Source: Amphiduros pacificus (taxonomy: Eukaryota; Annelida; Polychaeta; Phyllodocida; Hesionidae). Taken from it: a DNA stretch of 64,000 nt. The notes below the pieces were generated by a model. The model was not told where the DNA came from, did no database searches, and saw only the letters and a list, made by a program, of their open reading frames with translations. Made by a program: the position numbers and the translations under genes. Where the stretch lies: NCBI GenBank assembly GCA_949316495.1, contig OX439003.1, positions 47,627,725 to 47,691,724 of the forward strand, given 5' to 3'. Shown here piece by piece: positions 47,701 to 60,130 of this stretch. The number at the start of each line of letters is the position of its first letter. Positions within the stretch are counted from its first letter, which is position 1.

Positions 47701-50337
47701 ATCAAATTATATTTTGTTTATGTCTTGAAATCATATCTTAACCACATCAATAATTGACCAGAAATTCACATTTTAAAAATCACATCTTCACCATGTCTAA
47801 TCTCATAACACTATCTCATTAAATAGCTCAATTAGTAGAGTATTCACCTTGAGACCCAGGGATTCTCAGTACAAACCCCAGCCAGATACTATCAAGGGCT
47901 ATGAGCAGACATTGCCTTGAATCATCACTACATAAATATCACCTTTATCTTCCAGAAGGTAATCATGCAATTGGGAGTGCAAAATGATGATATCTTAAGA
48001 AATGTATATCATCAAAATATTTCGAAATATTGAAAAGTTGGTATGGGTTTAACAATTGACATACCTTTCTTTTTAAACCGATGTACACACCTGGGACTAC
48101 ACTATAGATATCCTTTAGGTTTGAAATGATAAAATTCATCTCATCATTTGAATGAAAACTCCAAAGAGTTTGGCCCAGCTTAGAGCATTGATGTTCTGCC
48201 TCTTGCCAAGTGACCAGATTCCAATTATGCTTTTGTATCCAAGAAGCTTTGGGTGGATATAATACGCATATATTTTAAACCTAGTTATCCATTTATTATC
48301 AACTTCAACAATTTCTTTTTTACTTTTTCTCAATTTGGCAAGCAAAAACAAACACCCGCGACCAGATGCATGAAATGATGATTCTTTAGAATAGCACAAA
48401 GAAAGTTTGAACTCTGATGATATATTCCATGAGGTGTGAATTGTATATGTCTCATATTTAAACCAGATAATATGCCTGATTTCTAAATAATGACATTGAG
48501 AATGAAAGTGAAAGACAATTAAATCTACACTATTGTGATCTGAACAAAAACCAAATGTATGAGTTTCAAACAGAATATAGTCAAATCTACAAATATTGCA
48601 ATGCATTTTTGTATCAATGTTTGATAATTGACCAAATAATGTATAACACTGGTTAATGCATGGGATACGCATAATGTGAATCGAAAGTGCAGCACGGTAG
48701 TGAGTATTGACATCAATTTTTGCAAACAGTTCAATCTGATGGATGCCTTTATATGTAATTTTGGGAGTATTTACTACACCTTTCCAACCATCACTCATGG
48801 CAACCATAAAAACAGGAAATGTTCTCTTAGGTTTTCCTCTCCAGGATAAAATTGTAACATTTTGGGGCATAGCATCATTGTGAAATTTGAAGTAGTGAAT
48901 ATAGGTTGAAATGTCTGTATAATTCATTAATAAATCAGAAGGAAAGAATTGCATAATGAGACAAATCTGTAAAGGGTAAATTATGTCATAGTGAATCCTA
49001 CCACTAGTCTCATTTATTTTCACATTTGCAGGATAATTCCAAATCACTGGCAATAACCCTTCCATAATAACCTTGACAAAGATCACAGTGCATGATGTTG
49101 TTGATATATCGATATCTAGGGAGAATTCAGTATAGTGTTTATAAGAATATATAATAAATAAGAATTCATTTGATGCACTACTGATAGGGTAATTGTCCAC
49201 TTCATATGTGGACCCACACCATGTCATCCAAGTGTCTATTTTTGTATTATTTACTTCAAGCAAGCCAATGCCACCAAACATGCAATCATTAATGTTAGAA
49301 TTGATGAAATATTTATCTCTCACCTGAACAGACACTTGATAATCCTGAGGTGCATTTATTTTAGAAAAGTATTGCAACGTTTCCATTTCTCTTGTTGAAT
49401 TAAAATTGATTCCAATGGTATCATGTTTATCAATATCAATGGCACTTACAGGTAAAAAATGATCATATGACGGGTGGAATGATACACTCTGGCTCAATTC
49501 TTTTTTATTTCTGTTTGCTTGTGCCCATAATTGAATATAACATTGAAATGTTGAACATATGAATGTGTTCTTATCTAAGACAATTTGTTTCGATTTGGAA
49601 CCAGGTCCATCAAATATGCTCACATTTTTAATAAAAATATATGTTTTCACTGTGATATAAACTCTAAAAATTTTTGCAACACGAATCACCCAATGATAAA
49701 GGGTTTTCTGCCCATTTCCAAACAATGGCACAAATCTAAACATGAAATTCCAATGCCCATTCAAAGCTATGGAATGCAATTGGTTATCCATTTTTATTGT
49801 GCTTTGATACATGAGTTTAAATTTCAACGCAATAGAACTGTAACATCTAACACTACTTGTTCTCGAAAAGATGGACCATGATTCTAAAATACCACAATAT
49901 TCACCAATGGGAAGTTCTTGATTGCCATCATAAATGGTCATCCCAGAGTAGTGGCACCCAAAATGACTATAAATAGATGAAAATGAAAGAAATGTTACAT
50001 TCAAAGAAAAATTTCCAGGTACCACAATACTCACCCTTCTTGGATACTTTTCAGGATTATGACATAGCCATCCAATTACAGCATTGGGAATTGCATTAGA
50101 TCGACATTGAGATCGTTTTCTATAAACGATCAATGCATAATTATGCAATTCTAACACACTATCAGACAGATATTGCTTTCCAATATTTGGAAGGAATGTT
50201 TCAAAATCTTTTTGGATGTACACCATCCATGTTTTATCACTATTGTCAGCCTTGAAAATAAATCCGTTGTATATTTCCATAACCAAAAATCTGGTTATTA
50301 TAAATAATTTACAATATTTGGTTATTATATTTTTCAT
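44750..50337 (-). CDS. GRL101-like 7TM receptor with CUB-like, C-type lectin, LDLa and LRR domains (copy 2)
   Basis: Two exons: 48065-50337 (donor GTATGT) and 44750-47620 (acceptor TTTCAG), phase 0, about 1,713 residues. Exon 1 carries CUB-like regions (FSLNVTFLSF, IYDGNQELPIGEYCG; IRVAKIFRVYI, IFDGPGSK) and the start of a C-type lectin domain (TWQEAEHQCSKLGQTLWSFH, VVPGVYIGLKRK). Exon 2 completes that domain (VKWNDNSPYIYHNW). Then come LDLa repeats (KCQDSVCISQLSVCDRQIDC; CIPHRMLCDSVLDCPLGDDE; CLHMSEVCDGTANCLLGDDE), a Cys-rich LRR cap, about five LRRs (LVFLDLSYNNISSI, IEELNLSHNQIGNM) and seven helices ending NPILYSLRIK. The layout matches Lymnaea GRL101/relaxin-receptor-type LGRs with extra modules. 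One 2-nt insertion near 48250-48258, relative to copy 3, shifts exon 1 before the lectin domain. Copy 2 may therefore be newly inactive, or the base calls may be wrong. No convincing signal peptide is seen, so an upstream exon may exist. Confidence 0.8.
47822..47920. repeat. tRNA-like insertion in the receptor copy 2 intron
   Basis: tagctcaattagtagagtat resembles a tRNA A box and cagtacaaaccccagcc a decayed B box. The segment (about 95-100 bp) is absent from the matching intron of copy 3 near 54720, so it was inserted in copy 2 or lost from copy 3. Confidence 0.45.
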
Positions 50338-51075
50338 GTTGGGTCAGCTTGGTGCATAATCTTGAGATGCACAAAGGTAGACTAAATGATAAATGATGAA
50401 TTGACCACATATAGGAATTGAAGAAACAAAGGATGGGCAATAATTATTTTTTGCACCACATTTTGCATTAAAGACAGCAGATATTACATTCTGTCTAATT
50501 AATGCAAACATTATTTCGTTCACCATATGACTTTGTATTGCATTCTCTATTAGTATAAAATGTATAATGTAGTAAAGAGGCAGAATATAAAGTAAACCTA
50601 AATAGTTACAAAGACATGAAATGAGCTTTAATCAAGAGCTTTAATCAAGACTAGATAATTCAACCCAGAGTCTGAGGAATACATGTTTCTGATAACTGAA
50701 TTGTCCGTTTTCAGGACAAATTAAGGTTTCATTGGCATAAAAGACAGTTAAAGATTATAAAAGATTCTTGGAATATTAAAAGTCCTGGCACAAGGTTGTT
50801 ATCATCATTATTATTATTATTATTATTATTACAAGTGAACTGATAATAATATGAAATGAAACCTCATAGTAAAATAGTGACCATATATTGACAAAGAAGC
50901 ACCTCTGAAAGTTTGTTAGGGTAAAAGGGATTCATCTATTTTAATTAGGGTATGTATCCTTATTTTTGCCATATCTATCTTTTTCCTTGATATTTACAAA
51001 GGAATACACATTTTGGTACATTTCTTTCTAAAAACCTCAAATATCCAATATCGAATTTCAAAATAACTTCATGCT
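50338..51075. other. 5' flank of receptor copy 2
   Basis: It is shared with copy 1 up to ~50760. A 60-codon minus-strand ORF (50344-50526) ends seven bases before the receptor ATG and contains CGAKNNYCPSFVSSIPICGQ. Its frame is not kept in copy 1, so it is treated as noncoding. An (att)n microsatellite lies at 50805-50832. Confidence 0.5.
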
Positions 51076-51600
51076 CATTGCAGTAAAGCGGTCTTGATGT
51101 TGCAAGCAAGGTCAACACAGTTCCATGAGGCTACGAGATACACACTTCTTTCAATTGAATATAACACAAGAAAAAGTCCATATCTTCGTCAATAATTGGA
51201 GTGGAAAGGTGATTTAATTTGCAATGAACCTGTCTTGAATATTGCGAGCAAGGTCAACACAGCAGTGTGAGGCTACAAGATACATACTTCTTTACAACAG
51301 TTGTAAGATCACAATATATGGAATATCAAAAAACACTTTATGTTTCATTAATAATTGGAGTAGAAAGATAATTCAAATTTGAACTGGAGACCTCTTGAGG
51401 TTGCAAGCAAGGTAAACACAGTTGAGGCTATATGAGATTCACACATCTTTCAAATTGATGTAAGATGACAATGCATCAAATATTGAAAATCTGAATATGA
51501 TTCATGCAAAAGACCACAGTTTCATCAATAATTGGAGAAGAACGACAATTCAAATTGGACTAGATGCACTCTTTCAAATGAATATTTTATATACAAAATA
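51076..51600. repeat. ~150-bp tandem repeat, four diverged units (left arm)
   Basis: Recurring blocks are gcaagcaaggtcaacacag, gaggctacgagatacacac and caataattggagtggaaag. They recur roughly every 130-160 bp. The inverted counterpart lies at 52840-53400 in the other arm, so the tandem array predates the inversion. Confidence 0.75.
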
Positions 51601-51618
51601 CCAAACCTTTGTAGGCCA

Positions 51619-51738
51619 TGGGCCGTGACGTAGTTGGTTAGAACGCCAGCTTATTAGTACCAGTTCCTCTGTGGTGATCCAAAGGTCGTGGGTTCGAACT
51701 CCAGCCATGCCGAGATTGAACTCATGATTCAATTTCTC
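51619..51738 (+). mobile_element. SINE head fragment with intact-looking promoter boxes
   Basis: gggccgtgacgtagttggtt (A box) and gtgggttcgaactccagcca (B box) are well kept. Only the 5' 120 bp is present. It interrupts the left arm between caaaataccaaacctt and tgattctgtattgac and is absent from the right arm, so it inserted after the duplication. Confidence 0.85.
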
Positions 51739-51890
51739 TGATTCTGTATTGACAATGCAAGCAAAATAAACATGATGACATCATACAGTAAAGTGTTGCC
51801 ATAGTGACGTCAGAAATGGAAGTGTCAACATAATGACTTCATGGTAACTTTATAAATTATGTTAATATGATCATGTAGAATACTGCTGTT

Positions 51891-51964
51891 ACATTTTTGT
51901 AAGCTCCTCCCTCTGTACTTATTATTATTACCATCATCATCATTATCATCATAATCATCATCAT

Positions 51965-52000
<36 letters not shown>

Positions 52001-52398
52001 AATCTTATATGGTAAAATCAATAATTAAAACCTCAAATGTCCAACAAGGGATACCATTCCAGGAATTGATTGTTTCCTAGGTATGATTGGGTGAATCTGT
52101 TTGCTAGTGTATGTTAATTTTCATTCAAGGTTCCAAATAAATCAATCTGTGTTATGGGTCATGGCACAGTTGCTTAGAGTGGCAACTTATTAGCACCAAT
52201 TTCTTTGTGGTGATCAATGCAGAGAATGAAATCATGATAACATTTCCCATATGAGCTAAGGCTAGTGCCTAAAGGGTTAACCCGTTGTCCTTGTAAATCT
52301 GTGATTGGGTAGGTTGTTATATCAAGGATCTGCAACATGACAATTCAATGAGGCAGCACTATATATGCCACAAGTAGGTCTCATCATGAAATGACTGA

Positions 52399-52431
<33 letters not shown>

Positions 52432-52639
52432 CAATAATAAGAATAGAAATGATGAAGTCATTAATTAATTCATAAGCGGCATCTGCTGCACCAATTGGCT
52501 TGATCTTGGGCTCATTGGAAAGAAAAAGATGAAATATTAAAAAAAGGTGGAAGGGACATAGCATTCATTTCTTTTATTATCGGTCAAAATAGCCAAAAAC
52601 TGGTATTTCAAGCAGGACAGAGGAGGAGCCTCCAAAAAG
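51891..52639. other. Spacer between the arms of the inverted duplication
   Basis: It holds a (atc)n/(atc-ata)n microsatellite at 51918-52003, a SINE copy at 52155-52403 and a following (aat)n run. No gene. Confidence 0.75.
52155..52403 (+). mobile_element. SINE copy with internal deletion and (AAT)n tail
   Basis: The head is gggtcatggcacagttgctt; the B-box region is deleted (tggtgatcaatgcagag). The body is gggttaacccgttgtccttg and the end is gaaatgactgaaataat, running into an (aat)n microsatellite to ~52432. Confidence 0.8.
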
Positions 52640-53984
52640 GTAACAGCAGTATTCTACATGATTAATATATTTTTTAATTTAACATAATTTATGATGTTAT
52701 TCCATGTCTGATGTCATTATGACAAACATTCCTGTTTGACGTCACTATGATGACACTTTCCTGTATGATGTCATCATGTTTATCTTGCTTGCATTGTCAA
52801 TACAGATTCAGAGCAAGAACCACCTTGGTATTTTGTATATGAAATATTCAGTTGAAAGAAGAGTGCTACTTGTAGCCTCAAGTAACTTGCTTGCAACGTC
52901 AAGAGGTATCTAGTGCAATTTGAATTGTCTTTCTTCTCCAATTATTGACTAAACTGTAGTCTTTTGCATGTCATTGAATAATATTCAGATTTTTCAATAT
53001 TCGATGCATTGTCATCTTACATCAATTTGAAAGAAGTGTGCATCTCATAGCCTCAACTGTTTTTACCTTGCTTGCAACATCAAGAGATCTCCAGTGCAAT
53101 TTGAATTATCTTTCTACTCCAATTATTTATGGGTGTTTTTTTATATTTCATATATTGTCATCTTACAACTGTTGTAAAGAAGTGTGTATCTTGTAGCCTC
53201 ACACTGCTGTGTTGACCCTGCTCGCAATATTCAAGACAGGTTCATTGCAAATTAAATCACCTTTCCACTCCAATTATTGACGAAGATATGGTCTTTTCCT
53301 TAAGTAATATTCAATTGAAAGAAGTGTGTATCTCGTAGCCTCACGGAACTGTGTTGACCTTGCTCGCAACGTCAAGACGGCTTCACTACAATGAGCATGA
53401 AGTTATTTTGAAATTCGATATTGGATATTTGAGGTTTTTAACAAAAAAATGGACCAAAATGTGTATTCCTTTGTAAACATCAAGGAAAAAGATAAATATG
53501 GCAAAAATAAGCCTTAGTATTACCCTAATTAAAATGGATGAATCTCTTTTACCCTGACAAACTTTCAGAGATGCTTCTTTGTTAATTTATGGTCACTATA
53601 TCACTTTGTCAATATATGATGACTATTTCACTATGACGTTTCATTTCATATTATTATCGGTTCACTTGCAATAATAATAATAATAATAATAATGATAATA
53701 ACCTTGTACCAGGACCTGAAGAGAAACATTTTAATATTCCAAGACTCCTTTATAATATTTAACTGTCTTTTATGCCAAAAAATGAAACCTTTATTTGTCT
53801 TGAAAAGGGACAATTCAGTTATCAGAAACATGTATTCCTCAGACTGTGGGTTGAATTATCTGGTCTTGATTAAAGCTTGCCTGAACAGAATTATTCCTTA
53901 CATAAATATTCAGATTTTTCAATATTCGATGCATTGTCATCTTACATCAATTTGAAAGAAGTGTGCATCTCATATAATTCCCAA

Positions 53985-56900
53985 TGCTGTAATTGATACA
54001 AAAATACATTGCAATATTTGTAAATTTGAATATTTTCTGTTTAAAACTCATAAATTTGGTTTTTGTTCAGATCATAACAGTGTAGATTTAATTGTCTTTC
54101 ATTTTCAATGTCATTATTTAGAAATATTATCTGGTTTAAATATGAGAAACATACAATTGACACCTCATGGAATATAGCATCAGAGTTCAAACTTTCTTTG
54201 TGCTATTCTGAAGAATCATCATTTCATGCATCTGGTCATGGGTGTTTGTTTTTGCTTTCCAAATTGAGAAAAAGTAAAAAAGAAATTGTTGAAGTTGATG
54301 ATAAATGGATTACTAAGTTTAAAATATATGCATATTATACACCCAAAGATTCTTGGGTACAAAAGCAAAACTGAAATCTGGTCCCTTGGTAAGAGGCAGA
54401 ACATCAATGCTCTAAGCTGGGCCAAACTCTTTGGAGTTTTCATTCAAAAGATGAGATGAATTTTATCATATCAAACCTAAAGGATATTTAGAGTGTAGTC
54501 CCAGGTGTGTTCATTGGTTTAAAAGAAAGGTATGTCAAATTGTTAAACCCATACCAACTTTTCAATATTTCAAAATATTTTGATGATATACATTTTTTAA
54601 GATATCATTTTGCACTCCCAATTGCATGATTACCTTCTGGAAGATAAAGGTGATATTTATATAGTGATGATTCGAGGCAACGTCTGCTCATAGCACTTGA
54701 TAGTATGTGATTTTAAAAATGTGAATTTCTGGTCAATTTTTGATGTGGTTAAGACATGATTTCAAAACATAAACAAAAAATAATTTGATCACAAATGCAT
54801 TATGTAGTTAAGATGCAAACTTCAGAAATCAAATTAAAATTTAGTATGTACAAATGTACAATATCTTTTCGGGAGATGGAATTACAATGTGGAATGATAA
54901 TTCACCATACATTTATCATAATTGGAACAAGCATAGGAAGTCTCTGACTCCATTTTGCATCACAATACAAATGTCTCATAAAAATTGTAAGGCGCCCTCT
55001 GCCAGTAAACACAATAAATTTTGACTTTCAAATTTTCCAGATTTCAAAGACCTACTCAATATTTGGTACTCATCAACTGAGTCTTTTCTTCCAATTTTTG
55101 ATAGTTCTTTGGAGTGCAGTCTACTCATAACAGCCTTGCAATTGGAACCATTATGGGTTCAGGTCCCATGCAACAATCCACTTCTTGCTGATTGGGTTTG
55201 TTCGTTTATGGCACACAATGAAACAAAAACAAATGTGTCACATTTCTGGTGTCCCCAAAAATATGTTCTTCAGAATGATGCTTGTTTTGGTTTCAAATAT
55301 CATGAAAAGGCATCCTCTAGTATAATAGAATGTTGGGAGAAAGTTAACACATATGGTATTTTAATGACAGACCACCTTTACAAGACAAAGTTATACTGAA
55401 TCATATTGCACATTTTAAAAATCTAGGTTTTCATGATATGTTTTGTGAAGTGGAGGCCATGAAACTTACATGTTTGCATGGACAGTATACGTGTCAGGAT
55501 AGTGTATGTATTTCACAATTAAGTGTCTGTGACAGACAGATAGACTGCTTGGCAGGAGAAGATGAAACACATTGTTCGCTGCAAATCTCCTGTTCATTCC
55601 AATTAAGTGGAATGATATATGCTTGTGATTTTTTATTTGAAATAGGTAAAACAGGGTTCTGCTTTTCATATGGCTATGGACACCTTAAAAATCTTTGAAA
55701 CATAAATATTACTGATGATAGTTTTTCTCACTGTTCAAATGGAAAAGGTGTACCTGAGATTTACATTGATGATTTAGTGCCTGATTGTTCATTTGGTGAT
55801 GACAAGCAGAATATCATATTGTAAAGTCCACCATATTACATCTAATTAAAATATTTCTGATTAAGTATTTATTATAAGATCATCCAATATTAATATCTAA
55901 ATCTATTGTATTATTTTAAGTTCTTATTTGTAAGAGTACAGTCAGTCTTGGTACATTTAGGAACATGTAGGATCCATGAGAATCTGCAGACAGAACAGGA
56001 TTTGGGTGTAATTTAAAGTGTCTTAATGGATTTAGCAACTGGGTATACAAAGTGTCAGGAAAAGAAATGAGCTGATGAAACAATAGAACAGTGGGAAGAT
56101 ATCAGATCGGGGACTACGTGACCAGGATCAGGTTGGATCAGTGGGGTACTTGACCTAAAACAGAATGGATCCCCCTCGGGGTAAAATGATCACACAAGCA
56201 TACACAGTTAAATAGCATTGTCTTATATGTCCCGACCTTCACCTTCTTTTGTGGGTAGGGAGTTAACTTATTCCAAATTAAGAAAGTATATATATGGGCA
56301 TCCCACAGGGTGGGGCAGACTTTATACTTGGACTTGACTTGAGACTTCACTCTCTGCACGTTACACAGCACTTCACGGGAGATCACCCAAGACGGGTAGA
56401 GCAGACTTGTGGGAGATGTGCTAGGCTGTCTGGCTGGACTCTGAATAGGAATGGAAACATAAGAGAATAAAATCTTGAATAACTACATGGAATATATTTT
56501 CTTCAACACAAACTTTGTATATTTCCCCAAAAAGCCCTTGAAGAATAGAGGGGGACTTTACAATATGCTGTTAAGTCTACAACATATTGTCACAGATATC
56601 TGTCAATTTAAGATGATATTCTTTCTAATAGGTCATTCTAAATGCTCCAATATATCTGATGAATGTCAATAATGGAATCTTGACAATAATGGAAAACTCA
56701 TGTTTTGTAGAAATGGTGGCCATTTGTATAGTTGTAAAGATATATTGTGTGACAACACATTTAAATGTTCAAATTCATATTGCATACATCACAGGATGTT
56801 ATGTGATTGTGTGTTGGATTACCCACTAGGGGATGATGAATTTCAATGCGACCAGTATTCCTGTTCTAATATGTTCAAATGTAAATCACCTTCCTCTTTG

Positions 56901-57635
56901 TGTCTTCATATGTCTGAGGTGTGTGATGGCACAGCAAACTGCCTTCTTGGTGATGATGAACTCCTTTGTAATTATCCTCCTTGTCATGATAAATGTGATT
57001 GTCTTGCCTTGGCTGTAAAATGCTTTAATGCTGAGCTTACCCATGTGCCTAAAATCAGTCTGCAGACAGAAATGTTATATCTAGCAGATAACCAAATCAA
57101 TATATTAAGTGTTCTTTCAGATCATTGTTTGACCTTTTAATTTGAGACTCCCTAGAAATATATATAAAGTATATATTGTGTTGATATCAACATAGAGGTA
57201 ATCCAACCATTTCTGGATTAGATATTGTTTTTGTTATATTTGTTCCAATAATTTATCTTCTATCACAAAAGAATGTCGTTCAGGACTGACATCCTTAAAA
57301 TATTTTTGGTTTTCTGACAACTTCATCCACCATATTAGCATTGATCTCTTTTCAGGTCTAACATATATTGAAGAGTTAAACTTGTCTCAAAATCATATTG
57401 GAAATATGAGGCTTTATACATTTGGAAGTTTAGTCAATTTGAAAGTACTTAATATTGCTGACAACCCTCTTAATCTGGTAGAACATTCAGTCTCAAACAT
57501 CCTCTCTGGATTAGATATTTTGTGACAGATGATTCCAGGTTGTGCTGCTTGCAAAACGATAAAAGAAATTGTATATCAAAGGAAGCTAAACATTTATCTT
57601 GTACCAATCTCTTGGGAAATACTTGGATGTTTCTT
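53985..57635 (+). pseudogene. GRL101-like receptor, copy 3 (decayed)
   Basis: Plus-strand counterpart of copy 2. It starts abruptly: a short remnant (ttcccaatgctgtaattg) is joined to the segment encoding THIACNICKFEYFL-like sequence, so the CUB-like half is gone. Then come the pre-lectin region (54108-54374) and the lectin domain with stops (EAEHQCSKLGQTLWSF; 54390-54530). The intron, lectin part 2 (54880-55200) and the first LDLa (55438-55698) follow. A TIR element insertion sits at 55819-56563, then further LDLa (56700-57140) and LRR pieces, ending within the LRR cap near 57620. There is no 7TM part. Multiple stops and frameshifts are present. It keeps the correct frame where copy 2 has its 2-nt insertion. 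Confidence 0.85.
55819..56563. mobile_element. Nonautonomous DNA transposon with TIRs and TA target duplication
   Basis: The ends are TTGTAAAGTCC and GGACTTTACAA, a perfect 11-bp inverted pair. The site in copy 2 reads atcatatgctg, while here ta is duplicated on both sides, so the insertion is exact at 745 bp. The only ORFs inside are short and unrecognised. The TA duplication suggests a Tc1/mariner-type or similar element. Confidence 0.85.
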
Positions 57636-59025
57636 CTATGCCAAAAGATGAAAATTAATATGTAACATATGCAAATGAATGAATCAAAGTCAATCGATGT
57701 TCCATGTGGGTTTTATTTGTCAACAAATGGCTGGAATCTACAATATCATAAATATAGAGCAATCACTAATAGATCTTATAAATCACTCATTTGATGTTAT
57801 AAGTAGCTACATTTTCCATACAAATCATTTCCATAATGTTGGCAAAGTTCCAGTTCATGTTGCATAATACTCATATAAAGTCATTATTATTCAAAGTAAC
57901 AAAGTTCCTTTCATACTAAAATATGTTAAGGATAAAATATCATCAAGTCATAATGAAATGATAAAAAACCTGTTCTAATATATCATAATTACAATTAATT
58001 TACAATTAATTTATATTACATGCACTATACAGAGTCTATGCTACAACAGTACAAAGTAAATGATTTTACATAGGAAATCTATGGCAAATTGAACATTCAG
58101 GATGGCAGCTATTGACATGTTATATGACACACATTGGATAACTGGGTTAACCAAAAGTAGGTCATGAATAGAACTGGGTCATAATAAACATGCCATAAAA
58201 TATTGTTACCAAATTATACAGAATGATGATAGCAATAGGATACAATACATTAGTAATCATAAAATCATAGGATGGCATTTGATTGCAATGGATTGTGATA
58301 TTCAAACTTGCTACCAAAATACAGTCATCTGACATACCCATTGGAGGGAAATACAAAATGGTCCAATACATTGTACATACTATATGCGAAACATTCTAAT
58401 ATACTTATACATTTAATATGGGAAAAGGTAACATAATCATGATAATATAAATAATGGATTGGCTTTTTTGCATTACATACCTGGAGTGTTGCATATTGTC
58501 TTGATTCACTTGGGACCCTAGACTATGCAGTCCAAATCTATATGAGGACTATCAAGGACCTCTCGTTGTGCAGCGGGTGAATATTGTCACTATTTTGGAG
58601 AAGATTGCTCTGATTGATTGACATAAATATAGAACAAGGAAACCCTAAACAACAACCCATATTTCCAGTGACGTATGACCGGAATTCCGGGCACGGCATA
58701 TGGGCACCTGCGAGGTGGATTACTGTCCATATATGGACATGTTATTATTGTCTACTTGGGACCCTAAGAAACATGGCTGATTGTTGATTTTGGTTGTCCA
58801 TAGTAATAGGCTAACATGGTGTATCAAAAAGTTATACCTTGGAAAAGTTTCCATTTGTTTTAGAATGCATGGATGACCTCTGGTGTTAAATAGTTAATAC
58901 ATTAGTTTGATATATTGAACAGAATAATAAACAATACAGATCATGAATATGACAATTGTCACTGTTACAAATATATTGATGATCTGACTTAATATATATT
59001 TGAAAAGACCGACCCCACTAGCCAT
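57636..59025. other. Noncoding stretch right of the inverted duplication
   Basis: It begins with ttctatgccaaaagatgaaa, also present inverted near 35620. The phrase cacttgggaccctag near 58507 recurs as acttgggaccctaag at 58756. No gene or clear element recognised. Confidence 0.45.
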
Positions 59026-59033
59026 GGTAGAGT

Positions 59034-60046
59034 CTTGGAGTAATTATGAATGGAGGCACAACGGCGCAAGATCAAAAGGGACATCATAGTTGCCGCCATG
59101 GGCATTGTTATGATGACGCCAAATAGGTGCAAGATATGAAAGTTTTGACGTAATGTTTTTTTCAGAACTATTTTAAGTTATCAAAACCACAATTTAGAGC
59201 TACACATATCACGAATGAAATGTTTGTTTATTTATGCAGATAATGGGGATATAAATTTTATTTCTCTGCCCCAAGTTTTGACGATTTTATGACGAGATTT
59301 TCAAATTCATATCATATTTATGAAAATGATTATAATTTCCATTTTCCTCTCAGATTATCAGGAAATCATGTACTTTTTTGTTATTTTTGTCTTTCCAGTT
59401 TATTTTTAATTATTGGCGCATATATTGGCAGATTGGAAAAATATACCATGCTGTTCAGTAAAAAAAATACTATCAGAAAATGCAATTTATATTCCTGCCA
59501 ATATTCCTGCACTGACATACTTTGCCTTATGAAATGTTATGTCATCATTTAATATCAACAAAAAAATAACAATAAAAAAATGCAACAAGAACTTTATAAA
59601 TGCTATTCTATATCATTAACAATACTTTGTTTTAAAAGTTTTAAAAAAGTATTTTGAATACTACTGCTCCTATAAACATATATGAAAAAAATAAAAGGTT
59701 TGGAATATGTATTTTTCTTTCTTTCAGAACATTTATTATTGAAGCAATCATAACAGAAATGAACAGATTTATTTCAAGTATATTTGAGTGGATGGTATTG
59801 GAATCCTCAAAAGAGAAGCTATTCTGATTTTTCTTTAAAAAAAAGACACCAAAGTATGTTATAAAACTTCAATAAAAAATTAGCCAATTTAATTTTTGAA
59901 AATATAAAAGTTCAATTTTCCACTGTTCTGAAGTCGGCAACTATGATAGGATCAAAGGATTTTGAATCCATTGTGTAAAACAATGTGTTACCATGACGTC
60001 ATAGTTCATATAACGGCCGTCATGCCTCCATACATAATTACTCTAA
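59034..60046. mobile_element. MITE with ~25-bp TIRs and 8-bp target duplication (hAT-like)
   Basis: Left end cttggagtaattatgaatgg aggca; the right end is the reverse complement of ttagagtaattatgtatgga ggca. The element is flanked on both sides by GGTAGAGT (59026-59033 and 60047-60054), an 8-bp duplication. About 1,013 bp, with no transposase ORF. Eight-base duplications are typical of hAT and a few related superfamilies. Confidence 0.8.
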
Positions 60047-60054
60047 GGTAGAGT

Positions 60055-60130
60055 GTAGGATCTGTGCCTTTGTTGGTTAAATAAGTGGAGGACGGGAGGT
60101 GGTGGGTTCGACTCCCACTGCCGGCAGTTT
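60055..60130 (+). repeat. tRNA-like sequence
   Basis: ggatctgtgcctttgttggt may correspond to an A box, and tggtgggttcgactcccact is a strong B box with a T-arm stem. The acceptor stem does not pair, so it looks like a tRNA-derived repeat and not a gene. Confidence 0.45.

Larger units (their letters stand above)
45610..51890 (+). repeat. Left arm of large inverted duplication
   Basis: This contains most of receptor copy 2, its 5' flank and a noncoding block. It is reverse-complementary to 52640-57635, with a receptor N-terminal part present only in this arm. Matches include cttcatgctcattgcagtaa / ttcactacaatgagcatgaag and ctacatgattaa / tgatcatgtagaat at the inner end. Confidence 0.85.
52640..57635 (-). 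repeat. Right arm of large inverted duplication
   Basis: Reverse complement of 45610-51890. It includes the ~150-bp tandem array (52840-53400), the 5' flank and receptor copy 3. It is shorter because ~1.4 kb of the receptor 5' part is missing, and it carries a 745-bp TIR element. A ~65-bp segment (cagatttttcaatattcgat) is repeated at 52987 and 53909. Confidence 0.85.

Noticed and set aside
50344-50526. 60-codon ORF just upstream of receptor copy 2
   Set aside because: The frame is not preserved in the homologous flank of copy 1 and no domain is visible; kept only as flank.
51918-52003. CRISPR-like array
   Set aside because: A simple (atc)n microsatellite without spacers.
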